The notes under the pieces were generated by a model. That model did not search any database. It was not told the DNA's origin and worked only from the letters and a program-made list of their open reading frames with translations. From assembly GCA_030141605.1 (NCBI GenBank), contig JAQGDQ010000084.1, forward strand, positions 162,001 through 226,000: 64,000 nt of DNA, written 5' to 3'. The stretch is from Tubiluchus corallicola. Its lineage: Eukaryota > Priapulida > Priapulimorpha > Priapulimorphida > Tubiluchidae. Shown here piece after piece: positions 1 through 10,554 of the stretch (the first letter of the stretch is position 1; every line of letters starts with the position of its first letter). A program made the translations under genes and the position numbers.

Positions 1-1044
1 TAAACAATAAACGTTGCAGCAGAGACAGAGCCGGGCGCCGGGCGAATTTCGAAATTTAATCTAGTTTGGTGTCTGGTATTTGCAGGCAAAAACAGCCAAC
101 TGATCTATTAAGAGGGGTTCTTAATTGTAATGATTACATTTTTGTGTCAAGATAATTTTTAAGTTTTGCGCGTTTTCAGTAAATTTATTAAGTATTTTAA
201 TCTGTTTTGTTCAGTAAATGAAGTGTATTTTCATAAAGCACTGTGAGATTTTTCTCAAGTAGTTAAAATAATTATTTGCCAACTTAAACAAAAACAACCT
301 CATCTTCAAATAGCTAATGAAATATCCAACGGGAGTATGTTATTTGTGCAAATGCAGGACATAAATTTTTTGTGCGCTAATGATATTTGTAAAAAAAATT
401 ATGTAAAATTTCACGCAGCAGCAAACCACAGTTTAGCTGGAACAAAACATAGTGTTTGTGACACGCAGCTGCTATGTTCATTGTTCTGCTGTAGCTTCTC
501 ACACTAACGGAATGGGCATTTCTAAAGTTGGCGTTGCTATGATGACTGAGCAATCAGTCTACCATCTAGGGGCGAGTTTAAAAACAAGGCAAGTGTGTAA
601 TTGCACTACTTGCAGTCCTATAAAATCTATTGTCACAAGGGTTCTCACTAAAGTATACGTTTACGATGAAGAGATACATACCCTTTGTCATCAATTAATT
701 CTATGAAATTTTCCTTTTCGTCTGACGCCTCACAGTTGTACAGAAAGAAGTTCCCGAATTCAGCTAAAATAAAAAGTCTCATAGCAATTACTTATGAAAT
801 ACCATATATCTGTTTTGTTTAGTAAAGATTATTTCGACTATTATTATCGTCATAAATTCATCTTTGACGATAATAATTTTTAAAGCCTATAAAAACCAAA
901 ATGCCATGACAAACCTGATTTGCAGAATTAGACTGCTTTTCTGACTCAATGGCTTCGTCAGCTAGTCATCTGGTTATCTGACCGGTTAGCAGGCAATTCA
1001 GCAGACTTGGTGGCTGACCAGTTGATCGATAATTAAGTACTGAC
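1..1044. other. Left-edge region, no supported gene
   Basis: I see no convincing exon here. A plus-strand open frame at 452-706 has several Cys residues but no recognisable domain and no clear splice context. At 1-110 the minus strand can be read through without a stop and could be the edge of an exon of the ZP gene to the right, but the phase does not match a simple join and no ZP motif is visible. Confidence 0.4.
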
Positions 1045-2075
1045 CACCTGATTGGCAAGTGGATAAACCAAATGACTGCCTGACAGCCAAGTGGGTAAAC
1101 CGAATGACTGTCCGACAGGCAAGTGAGTGAACCGAATGACTGACTGGCAGGCAAGTGGATAAACTGTATGACTGCCTGACAGGCAAGTGGGTAAACTGAA
1201 TGACTGCCTGACAGCCAAGTGGGTAAACTGAATGATTGTCTGACAGGCAAGTGGGTTAACTGAATGACAGCCTGACAGGCAAGTGGATAAACCAAATGAC
1301 TGCCTGACAGGCAAGTGAGTGAACCGAATGACTGCCTGACAGGCAAGTGGGTAAACTGAATGACTGCCTGACAAACAAATGGGTAAACTGAATGACTGCC
1401 TGACAGGCAAGTGGGCTAACTGAATGACTGCCTGACAGGCAAGTGAGTGAACCGAATGACTGCCTGACAGGCAAGTGGGTAAACTGAATGATTGTCTGAC
1501 AGGCAAGTGGGTTAACTGAATGACAGCCTGACAGGCAAGTGGATAAACCAAATGACTGCCTGACAGGCAAGTGAGTGAACCGAATGACTGCCTGACAGGC
1601 AAGTGGGTAAACTGAATGACTGCCTGACAGACAAATGGGTAAACTGAATGACTGCCTGACAGGCAAGTGGGCTAACTGAATGACTGCCTGACAGGCAAGT
1701 GAGTGAACCGAATGACTGCCTGACAGGCAAGTGGGTAAACTGAATGACTGTCTGACAGACAAATGGGTAAACTGAATGACTGCCTGACAGGCAAGTGGGT
1801 AAACTGAATGATTGTCTGACAGGCAAGTGGGTTAACTGAATGACAGCCTGACAGGCAAGTGGTTAAACCAAATGACTGCCTGGCAGGCAAGCTGGTAAAC
1901 TGAATGACTGCCTGACAGGCAAGTGGGTAAACTGAATGACTGCCTGACAGGCAAGTGGGTAAACTGAATGACTGCCTGACAGGCAAGTGGGTAAACTGAA
2001 TGACTGCCTGACAGGCAAGTGGGTAAATTGAATGACTGCCCGACAGACAAGTGGGTAAACCGAATGAATCCCTGA
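1045..2075. repeat. 32-bp minisatellite, about 32 copies
   Basis: Tandem units of 32 bp. Each contains the interrupted palindrome TGCCTG-A-CAGGCA followed by AGTGGGTAAACTGAA. Variant units recur in blocks: the ATTGTC variant occurs near 1234, 1490 and 1811, giving 256-bp (8-unit) and 320-bp (10-unit) higher-order spacing. Because 32 is not a multiple of 3 and the unit lacks minus-strand stops, long repetitive open frames appear in all three minus frames; they are by-products of the repeat. Copies decay at both edges. Confidence 0.95.
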
Positions 2076-2429
2076 CTGATCGACAGTCTAATTTTTTACG
2101 TGCCCAACAGACAGACGGACTTATTGACCATGTGGTGGAATTACTGGCCGTGCAACTAATTGAGCAACTCGCTGCTGATCGACGGCTTAATCAGCTCCTT
2201 CTCTTCTTGGCTGATTACTTAACCAGCTAGCTTATTGATTAATGAGCAACTAACTGCCCTACCAGCAGACTGACTAATTTCCTGATTAACTGACTGACCT
2301 GGTAACTAATTAACTGTTGATTAGAAGAAGAGGAAACATGTTGACACTGCAGACTTAAAAAGCATTTTTAATTTTACAAAAACTGTTAACGAGAGTTAAC
2401 ACCAGTTATTAAAATTGCATTCTTGTATT
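2076..2429. other. Non-coding stretch between two arrays
   Basis: It contains many short GACTGA/TTAACT-like motifs, possibly highly decayed relatives of the 32-bp array, and no recognisable gene or splice-bounded exon. Confidence 0.4.
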
Positions 2430-2726
2430 TGACTTGTGATACGTCATTGCTCTGATAAATGTAGGCCTGTGATACGTCATTGTTTAATAAGTGTAAGCCT
2501 GTGGTGCGTCATTGACTTAATAAATGTAGGCCTGCGTTACGACGTTGCTCTAATAAATGTAGGCCTGCGTTACGACGTTACTCTAATAAATGTAGGCCTG
2601 TGATACGTCATTGCTTTAATAAATGTAAGCCTGTGATACGTCATTGCTTTAATAAATGTAGGCCTGTGATACGTCATTGCTTTAATAAATGTAGGCCTGT
2701 GATACGTCATTGCTTTAATAAATGTA
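2430..2726. repeat. 33-bp minisatellite, 9 copies
   Basis: Nine tandem units with the core GCCTGTGATACGTCATTGC followed by TTTAATAAATGTAG. Two units carry TTACGACGTT in place of GATACGTCATT. The array lies in the intron just downstream of a ZP-gene exon and ends about 20 bp from that exon's splice donor. Confidence 0.93.
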
Positions 2727-2746
2727 CTTTGTAGCTATGTACTTAC

Positions 2747-2895
2747 TCGTATCTATTAATTCCACTACAAGGACAAGCTTATCGCCAACATCAACAACAG
2801 TTACTGGTTCATCATCTTCAATGTCACCAGGCAATATTTTCATGACAACAACAGGAGTGAACGTTGTACGTACAATTGCATCCTCTTGGATGTCC
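2747..2895 (-). CDS. ZP gene exon 5, ZP-N/ZP-C boundary
   Basis: Acceptor TTTTTAG, 49 codons, donor A|GTAAGT. It encodes DIQEDAIVRTTFTPVVVMKI, then a DIEDDEP acidic stretch and VGDKLVLVVELIDT, which matches the first strands of ZP-C. It ends in phase 1, so at least one further exon is required. Confidence 0.88.
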
Positions 2896-5800
2896 CTAAA
2901 AATTTCGTGTTATTAACATATAGTCTGTAGGGAATAGTCAACCGCATTGGTAGAAGAATGGCGTTGAAAATGTTGAAAAGATCGCGACTTTAAAGTGAAT
3001 TTTGGCTCCTTTATTACGAATTTCTTCTAACATTTTTGCAAAACATTGAAATAATCTTAACTTTCCAAAAGGCTTCCCTTTCCTTTAAAGTCAAACTAAT
3101 ATTCTTAAATCAAAACCAGACATAATCTTAAACTGCAGGTCTAAACAATCTATTCTTTAAAATACTGAAAGGAAACACACTATTTTTTTCAAAAATGACT
3201 TACATGAACGAATTATAACCACACAAGTTCTTCCTTGTTACACGCATTTTGTCATTCGCCAGTTGGACGGGCACTAGCGCCTGTATTTCGGAAACGCATT
3301 GTACACAAACAGGTGCTGTAGCTGCCAGTTCAGACGTGTTAGTTTGTGACGAACTACGAACGTTTGACAGCCCATGTGAGAGCACTGCGGTAAATTCGAA
3401 ACTTGAATTTTTATCTTAAAACTTGCCTAGGTTTAGTACAACGCGCTGAATCTCTTACAGTATCACTGTACTTCAATTTTCGCTTTCACAAACACGTGCA
3501 ACATGCTCGCGGAATGTTTTTGCTGTTGAAAATTATGTTAGTTTGTGATGTCATCTACAGTTGGGCTCAACCGCCATTAATTTAGATTTTGATCTATTAT
3601 TTAATTATCAGAAACGCTTTTGCAGTGTTAATTGTGTTAAAATGTCTAATTTTTATCGGACTTGAAAATGGGGTAGTATATGAAAAATCATCCTGTTTTC
3701 CTTTAAAGCCTATGCACTTCTTTATAGCATAGCTAATTTTCTAACATGAAAAAACAACGAGTAATTAGCAAAACTTTCAACATTTGAAGCCATGTTTAGA
3801 AAATGAAGGACGAATGCAAAGAGTTATAAATTTCATATTTTAAGATACCTTGCATCCAGGGCAACGTCCAGCTGTACAGAGTCACCTTGTAATTCAATTT
3901 CACACGTGATGTGATAGGCTAAATCACCATCCGTAATAACAGGTTCATGTTTCTGCACCATTATAGCAACTTCATATCGATTAATCTGTAAATTGTAATC
4001 AGTATTGTTTCATGTTCGCTGTGATATTTTTAAATCTTACCAGGGTCGAAGATTAGAACCTTAGTCAGTGTTTTTTATATCACTTCACTATTGGTTTTAT
4101 TAATATAAACTGTCATAGATTTTTAGATAGTTACTGACTCAGCTACTTTAAACTCAAATAAACGTTTAGATTGTTATTGACTCAACTATTTTAAACTGTA
4201 ATAAACTTTTGGATAGTTACTAACTCAACTTCTTTAAACTCTAATAAACGTTTAGATTGTTACAGACTCAACTATTTTAGACTGTAAAAACGTCTAGATT
4301 TTACAGACTCAATTATTTTAATATCTAAAAAACGTTTAGGTTGTTACTGACTCAACTATTTTAAACTTTAATAAACATTTAGATAGTTACTAGCTCAACT
4401 ATTTTAAACTTTAATGAACTTCAGATAGTTACTGACTCAACTATTTTAAAATGTAAAAACGTCTAGATTTTACAGACTCAATTATTTTAATCTCTAAAAA
4501 ACGTTTAGATTATTACTGACTCAACATATTTTAACCTTTAATAAACATTTAGATAGTTACAGCCTCAACTATTTTAAACTTTAATAAACATTTAGATAGT
4601 TACTGACTCAACTATTTTAACCTTTAATAAACATTTAGATAGTTACTGACTCAACTATTTTAAACTTTAATAAACTTCAGATAGTTATTGACTCAACTAT
4701 TTTAAACTTAAATAAACATGAGCAATTGTAGCAGATAACGACAATATCTTATCAACTTATCATGACACGTCTTCACTTCACAGTAGGCCTCTGACCCAGA
4801 TCAAATTGATCGCGTGACCAGGCCAAAAATCACCACAAGGTGGCCAAAGCCGACAACAAGCGAAAGCTGCTAGTGCAAGATTTCCAGTACATATATACAC
4901 CTATATAGTGGGCTACCCCTATGCAACACTCAAGAATACAGAAAATGTCTGTTTCAAGATAAAGTGAAGATCGCAATTATCTTTAATTGGAAGATAAAAT
5001 AACCATTCCAAACCTCACTATCCTGCAAAACACCACAAGAATCATGGTCGATTTCCAGGCTGAGTCGAGTACTTCCTGTTCCCTCAGCTCTACACGCTGG
5101 TCGATCATAGAAATCTTTGCTGTAAACGAGTCCATTGAATCGTCTGTCGAATCTTAGCGAGAGTTCGATTGAATTTCGATGACACGTGACCTCTCTGTCT
5201 GTGAAACAAGTTGTGGAAAAAACATTGTTTTTCGCTGTTAGTAAGAATATCTGAATATTCCTCGCCTATACTATATATGTATATAAAATGAAAGTGCAAT
5301 AAAACATGTGATAATATTTTAATGTTGTAATAAAACATGTAATAATACACGTGTAATAAAACAGAATACAACTAACTTGTTATTGCTTGTGATTCCACTT
5401 GGAATATCTACAAAAAAACAAATAATCTTGTTAAAATAAATAAACAATTTACGAGTTTTGATCATTTGACACTCTGTAATACAATAGATGGATGTCACCG
5501 TCCAGCAAAAAGCTTTTGCTAATGGTCACCCATCTATTTAGTGACAGTTGTTTAACTTCGGTGGTCTAAGAATTTATGAGAAATATTTAACTGTTCCGCT
5601 CAATTGTTTTTATTATAGTTTTCGTAACTGATAATTGGCGATGGCCATGATAGCAACAGGACGACGATGACAGCGATGATGATGACTGTGACGATGATGA
5701 TGATGATGGTGAAGATAATAATGATGGCGGTGGTGGTGGCAGTAGTGGTAGTGGCAGTGGTGTTGGTGGTTGTGGTGGTGGTGGTGGTGCTGACAGAGGT

Positions 5801-6277
5801 GGCAGTGGTGGTGGTAGTTGTGTTGATGATGACGAGGCTCCTACTGCTTATGTAGACAACAACAATGACTGCTTAGCTTGGTTTCATGTAATTTATTACA
5901 ATTTACAAAGACCAGAAAAAGTTCTGCGTTTATAAGTTACATTTTTATCGAGAAATAATTGCAATTTTTTACAATTAACAGAGAATTTAAAAGTTACATT
6001 TTCACAGAGAATTTGTCACAATTTATTACAATTTACAGAGAATTTAAAGTTGCATTTTTACAGAGAATTTATTACAATTTATTACAATTTACAGAGAATT
6101 TAAAAGTAACATTTTCACTAAAGTATCTAGTAATAATTTCAACGTACATCGCATAATTCACATCCGGGGAACGATTAAACGAAGCACGAATCTTTACCTA
6201 CCTCAGGTTGAAGTTCTTACCTGAATTAGTACAATGACCGTCAGTGACGTCATCGTTAAACGTTCCAGCTTCCCCAT
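2747..6277 (-). CDS. ZP-domain secreted/extracellular protein, 5' half of gene (5 exons)
   Basis: Zona pellucida (ZP) domain proteins are secreted or membrane-anchored and polymerise into extracellular matrices. Joining 6277-6221, 5407-5377, 5198-5014, 3985-3849 and 2895-2747 gives 186 whole codons, every junction GT/AG with matching phase (0, 1, 0, 2, then 1 at the open end). Residues 1-27 form a signal peptide split over two exons (hydrophobic SLTVIVLI, then VESQA with likely cleavage after A27). ZP-N follows, with its four cysteines at C35, C65, C84 and C119 in the contexts VTCHR, PACRAEG, DSCGV and ITCE. QKHEPVITDGDLAYHITCE is typical of this fold. Residues about 145-186, with FTPVVVMKIL and VGDKLVLVVELIDT, are the start of ZP-C. 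The last exon here ends in phase 1; no exon for the rest of ZP-C was found in the leftmost 2.7 kb. The family is clear; the specific member is not known. Confidence 0.85.
3105..3706. mobile_element. TTAA-flanked short element, family M1 (intron of ZP gene)
   Basis: It begins and ends in TTAA, with terminal sequences TTAAATCAAAACCAGACAT and, inverted, TTAAAGGAAAACAGGATGAT. The same family occurs inverted at 14662-15294, nested at 43327-44506 and truncated near 41350-41693. There is no transposase frame, so it is a non-autonomous element; TTAA targets are characteristic of piggyBac-type transposition. Confidence 0.8.
3849..3985 (-). CDS. ZP gene exon 4, second part of ZP-N
   Basis: Acceptor AATTTACAG, 45 codons plus two bases, donor AAG|GTATC. 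It encodes INRYEVAIMVQKHEPVITDG, then DLAYHITCEIELQG. The V-Q-x-H-x-P-x-I segment, the D-x-A-Y segment and the fourth ZP-N cysteine are diagnostic. Confidence 0.9.
4120..4722. repeat. 42-43 bp AT-rich tandem repeat, about 14 copies
   Basis: Units contain GTTACTGACTCAACTATTTT followed by AAACTTTAATAAACATTTAGATA. It lies in the ZP-gene intron between exons 3 and 4. Confidence 0.92.
5014..5198 (-). CDS. ZP gene exon 3, first part of ZP-N
   Basis: Acceptor TTTCACAG; 61 codons plus two leading bases. It encodes REVTCHRNSIELSLRFDRRF and onward, through PACRAEG and DSCGVLQDSE, giving cysteines 1-3 of ZP-N. The donor GAG|GTTTGG is weak, but it gives phase 0 and an exact domain continuation into exon 4. 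The other two frames are open or partly open but have no homology. Confidence 0.85.
5377..5407 (-). CDS. ZP gene exon 2, 31-bp microexon
   Basis: A T-rich tract ending GTAG precedes 31 bp encoding IFQVESQAIT plus one base, then the donor A|GTTAGT. It converts the phase-0 end of exon 1 into the phase-1 start required by exon 3 and completes a normal signal peptide (VESQA cleavage site). It was inferred because exons 1 and 3 are not in phase without it. Confidence 0.7.
5640..5845. repeat. GAT/GGT trinucleotide-rich tract
   Basis: Imperfect GATGAT and GGTGGT runs. The plus frame codes only Met/Val-rich low-complexity peptide. It lies in the first ZP-gene intron. Confidence 0.85.
5955..6118. repeat. 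Short tandem repeat, ACAGAGAATTTAAA units
   Basis: About four imperfect copies of AATTTATTACAATTTACAGA plus GAATTTAAAAGTTACATTTT in the first intron of the ZP gene. Confidence 0.8.
6221..6277 (-). CDS. ZP gene exon 1 (start codon, signal peptide part 1)
   Basis: ATG at 6277 encodes 19 residues beginning MGKLERLTMTSL and ending VIVLIQ, followed by the donor CAG|GTAAG. A second in-frame ATG at codon 9 would give a tighter signal peptide. The transcribed exon may begin at 6339, where a pyrimidine tract ends in CTACAG on the minus strand. The hydrophobic core is completed only after splicing to the 31-bp exon. Confidence 0.75.
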
Positions 6278-6278
6278 G

Positions 6279-6705
6279 ATCAGGAGTAGCCAGTGGACAG
6301 TACAACAACTAATGCAGCAAGTAGTCCTAACGTAGATGCCTGTAGAAAAATGAATAAGCTGAGAAAAACTGTTATAGTCATGGAAATTGACAGTGATATA
6401 ATGAGAATTTGCCGTTTCTTATGTCATAACCACTAATGTCAATGATCTCTGTTAATTTTATACTGACATTTTTGCAGAGAATACAATTAATACAATCAGG
6501 AGTAGCCAGTGGTCAGTACAGCAACTAATGCAGCAAGTAGCCCTAACGTAGCAACCTGTAGAAAAATGAATTAGCTGAGAAAAACTGCTGTAGTCATGGA
6601 AATTGACAGTGATATAATGAGAATTTGTGGTCTCTTATGTTATAACCACTAATGTCAATGATCTCTGTTAATTTTATACTGACATTTTTGCAGAGAATAC
6701 AATTA
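6279..6705 (-). repeat. 216-bp tandem duplication at ZP gene start
   Basis: Copy 1 (6279-6489) and copy 2 (6495-6705) are near identical with a 216-bp offset. On the minus strand each holds a pyrimidine tract with CTACAG and then an open stretch coding TLGLLAALV(V/A)VL(S/T)TGYS-stop. Copy 1 also has an uninterrupted 33-codon frame from an ATG at 6381 (MTITVFLSLFIFLQ, then the hydrophobic stretch); copy 2 has a TAA inside that upstream part. The stop at 6282-6280 lies two bases before the ZP start codon. It could be a short upstream frame, a 5' leader exon, or the last (membrane-anchor-like) exon of an upstream gene. Confidence 0.75.
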
Positions 6706-7459
6706 GAGGGATGCGTGGCAGGTCACTGACTCTTCCCTGTGAGTAGAATTAATTAATTCGTCTTATACGATTTGCTCTACCTGCTGTAACAGCAGCAGAT
6801 ACGTCAACTCATCTGGCTCAATAAACAGTTAGTATTAAATCGTTGAATTTTTATAATTAATTTTTTAAATATCTCGTGGAACTATATTTCGCTTAGAATG
6901 TACTGATACGATGTTTCTACGTTTTTTTAGATCAATTAGTAAATTTAATCGATGAATGCAAACCTAATCAGACTGTTACCGTTCGTCCATAAATAATGGG
7001 TAAACAATGGGATAAACAATGGATGAATAGCTTTGTAAGAAAATTGAGAAAGCAGAAAGAAAGTACCTATAATAATTACCGAGCGAACAAATCCCCAGAA
7101 ACGTGGCAGGCCTATGCTACAATCAGAAACAAATATAGCAATTCTATTAAAAAGGCCAAAATTGATTATCTTAATAAATTATGTGATAAACTAAACAACC
7201 ACGAAACCAGTCCAACGACATGGTGGAACATTACTAAAAAAATTATAAAAATTCTAGTGAATTTGCTATCCCGCCTTTTGACGGGTACAAATTTATCTGA
7301 AACCGGTACTTCTGCAAAATGCGACATGTTTAACAATAATTACTTCGTAAACCAGACTAGATTAGGCACATCTGCAGCGTTTTTACTTAACTTCCTACTA
7401 AAAACTAAAGAACGTTTATCCTCTGTGCCCAGAACAAAATTCTCAAACTAATATATCAT

Positions 7460-8042
7460 GTAAGGTATGACCATCCCACAAATATAATTTACTTGTCTGT
7501 TGAAACTGTTAAAGTGAAAGAAATATATGACATGTATTGTCTTCATTTCATGTATCAGTATCATAATTCACTACTTCTACCAGCTTTTCAGTCATACTTT
7601 AGTCCAGTTTCAAATCAACATGATCATTACACAAGATATTCAGTCGGAAACTATGTACTCCCACTTCCAAAAACAAATATAATGAAACAGTCATCAAAAT
7701 ATAATGCTATTAAAATATGGTCATCAATTCCGCGTGAAATGAAAACTCTTAATCGTTATCAATTTAAAAAGCATCAAACAATTACTTACTACAACGGTAT
7801 AATTAACTTACAGTTTTACTCATCCTGATCTTAAGTTACTAAAAAACTTATTTTGTTCTAATGTACGTTATAACTGATGAAAACGCAATGTTAATTGTCA
7901 ATTGTTTCTCTTCTTTGGAGGAGGACTCGAAAGCTCAATGCTCCTTCCTCCTCCCCACAGTAACTCGCATAGTTTTTTCAATGTAATATCAATTTGTATG
8001 TATGTTTGAGTTGCTGTGGAATAAATTAATAATTCAATTCTG
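7460..8042 (+). mobile_element. Nested 3' fragment of a second non-LTR element
   Basis: It sits between the linker and RT of the surrounding element. It encodes a typical RT C-terminus (IYDMYCLHFMYQYHNSLLLP, YTRYSVGNYVLPLPKTNI, IKIWSSIPREMKTL) with a stop at about 7828. It then has a 3' UTR with a GC-rich hairpin at 7917-7954 and an AATAAATTAATAATTCAATT tail. The flanking RT segments are collinear without it, which supports insertion. Confidence 0.75.
7917..7954 (+). other. 3'-UTR hairpin of retroelement (GGAGGAGGA stem)
   Basis: The 9-bp perfect stem GGAGGAGGA/TCCTCCTCC encloses CTCGAAAGCTCAATGCTCCT. It sits in the same place, relative to the element's 3' end, as hairpins at 30055, 37045 and 57858. 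Confidence 0.7.
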
Positions 8043-9902
8043 TAACCGTAAATGAGATCGCGGTTAAGACACTTTTGGAAAAAACCAAAATAGGTAAAGC
8101 TACAGGAGCTGATCAGTAATCATGTGTTGAAATTTTGTTCTACCTTGTTAGCCAAACCCTTAACATGGCTTTTTAACATCTCATTACTGAGTGGCCATTT
8201 TCCATTTGTGTGGAAGCTCGTAAACGTATGCCCTACACACAAAACCGGAGATATACAAATCGTTTGTAATTATAAGCCCATATCGCTTTTGTCATGCACC
8301 TCAAAAATTCTAGAATGTATCGTATACAACGAACTGTACAATTATTTGGCTATTCAAAATAACTTTTTAACTGAGAAAAATTCAGGCTTTAAACCGGGTG
8401 ACATCACAATTAACCAACTACTTTCTATACTGCATAAAATCTATCAAAATTTAGACAATGGAGGAGAACCTTGTTGCATATTCCTGGATATTATTAAGGC
8501 TTTCGTTAGAGTTTGCCACAAGGGCTTAATTTTCAAATTAAAACAGTATGGCATTGATGGCGCTAGTTTAAAATGGATTTCATGTTATCTCTGTGATACT
8601 TGACGACATTTTGTGTGATGTACAAACGGTGCATGCTGGAGTGCCTCGGGGATCTATTCTCTGACCCCTATTATTTTTAGTCTTCATTGACGACATCACG
8701 GAGAATATTCGCTTATATGCCGATGACACTTCATTATTTCATTCTTTTACTGACGAATCTGAATCTTCAGTACAGCGTTTGAATCCTCATCTTAAACAAT
8801 AACAAAAATTGTCTACTCAATGGTTAGTTTCGTTTAATCCACACAAAACTGATGTTTTGATCTTTTCCCGTAAAGCAACACCTTGTAACTTTCCTCCTCC
8901 TTATATGTGTAACACTCTATGAAAAGAGAGTAAAGAGCATAAGCATCTGGGCATCGTGCTTGCGAGTGATCTAAGCTGGACACCTCATATCAGTAAAATT
9001 AAGGAAAACACAAACCGGAGTTTGAATAACTTATGATGCATAAGCCAATTCTTAGCGCGTGCGACATGTGAGAAACTTTTTAACAGCATCATCTTACCAG
9101 CAATTGAATATGGAAATGTAATTTGGTCCGGACGCCAAGACTACAATATGAAACTACTACAAAATGTACAGTTAAGTGCTGGCAGAATTTGTTCAGGTGC
9201 CATGCATAGATCATCGTCAGAACTTGTACTTAAAGATTGTGGTTTTACTTTGTTTGAAAAACCTTTTAAATTTTATCGTTTGTGTATGTTTTCTAAAATT
9301 GTTAATAATTTAGCTCCGTCTTATTTATACAGTATGTTGCCATTGCAAGTGAGAAACTTTACCGCGCAATGCTGAAAGTTACAGAAATTTTTTCTCTCAC
9401 ACGTTGGCTTTTAAAAAATCATTCTTTCTTTCGTCCATTGATTCATTGAATTAACTTCCCATATCTTTACGTGAAATAACATCTTTATCGAAACTTGAAC
9501 TGAAAAAGTACTTTGATTTTCACAAACATCCAAATCATTTTTCGTACGGCAAACGTCCTAATTCGATTCACCACACTTGCACGCGCAGAGGATTTAGCCA
9601 GCTAAATTATGACCTGTCACTTAAAAATTGTAAAAATAATGATGGTTCTCTAGTATCACCTTACTGTTCTTGTAGTGCCTCTCTTGAAACACATGAACAC
9701 TTTTTTCTACCAAGAAATAAAATGTTTAACAACCTTAATGCTTTATATGACAACAATAACATCACAAATTTGGCAGTTAGAAATATTTTAAATTTGTTAC
9801 TACGCGGAGATGAAAATTTAAGTTACGTAGGTAATTGTAAGATATTTGATTGTTTACTTTGTGTACAGTTGTTTATAACCGAATCCAGACGTTTTAAATG
9901 AT

Positions 9903-10550
9903 GATTACTGGAATTGATTAATTTATTTTTACTATATCCTATATAGCAAAGATGCATGTTTATTGTTTACTGATAAACCAGTTTAGTGCACAGGCTAAAT
10001 ATTTAACTATTTACCATTTATTGTTTGTATTTACTGACACCAAGTAACTATAATAACTTTGTAAATTTATTTATAATTTATATATATATATATATATTTA
10101 TTTATTTATCTATCTATCTATTACCACTAACAGTTGTTAAATTTACTAAACGGGGTGTGCCCACGCCTAAGTTGTAAAAACGTTCTGGTATAAATTCCGT
10201 TTAAACTAAATTAACTATCTCGTACATAATACCGTAGTTATCTAATATTAATTATTTGGGCTATAAGAGCTTATAGACATCTCTAATGTGATGTGAGTCT
10301 CTGTTTGAAGTACAAGAAAACCCTCCGCTTACATAAATCTTAAAAATTCGCCTGGAAATTTTATACCGCTTACATACTGCCTTTTTGCATACGGGCTTGC
10401 GTCGACAGTAACGCTGTATAAAACGTGTAAATTTAAACCAAGTTAGGCACAGGCATTTTAATGGCATTTGAAACAAGTTTAGACAACATTGCATGAAGAA
10501 GAGTATTTGTAGCACACATGTCTCTAACTAAGTAAAATTTTAAATTACTG
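9903..10550. other. Retroelement 3' region and AT-rich sequence
   Basis: TA and TTTA/TCTA microsatellite at 10078-10122, likely related to the 3' end of the preceding retroelement. Nothing else identifiable. Confidence 0.5.
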
Positions 10551-10554
10551 TTTC

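Larger units (their letters stand above)
6930..9902 (+). pseudogene. Degenerate non-LTR retrotransposon, RT and C-terminal domain
   Basis: The reading is broken by several stops and frame changes. In order: an EN-RT linker (about 6996-7250, with YNNYRANKSPETWQAY, NKYSNSIKKAKIDYL and SPTTWWNITKKI); the RT start after 8043 (LLEKTKIGKATGADQ); RT blocks at 8124-8590 (NYKPISLLSC, FLDIIKAF), 8635-8700 (GVPRGSIL) and YADDTSLF at about 8719; the thumb region (HLGIVLASDLSWTPHISKIK, ILPAIEYGNVIW); and a C-terminal Cys/His segment (YCSCSASLETHEHFFLP) ending in a stop near 9900. The block order fits a CR1/Jockey-type element. The endonuclease proper is missing on the left. It is not functional as it stands. 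Confidence 0.85.

Noticed and set aside
452-706. 84-codon plus-strand open frame with several cysteines
   Set aside because: No recognisable domain, no clear acceptor/donor pair, no counterpart nearby.
966-2050. Several long minus-strand open frames rich in CLSGSHSV/LPVRQSF
   Set aside because: They are readings of a stop-free 32-bp tandem repeat in all three frames; no promoter, splice or domain evidence.
5667-5855. Plus-strand Met/Val-rich open frame
   Set aside because: GAT/GGT low-complexity tract in a ZP-gene intron.
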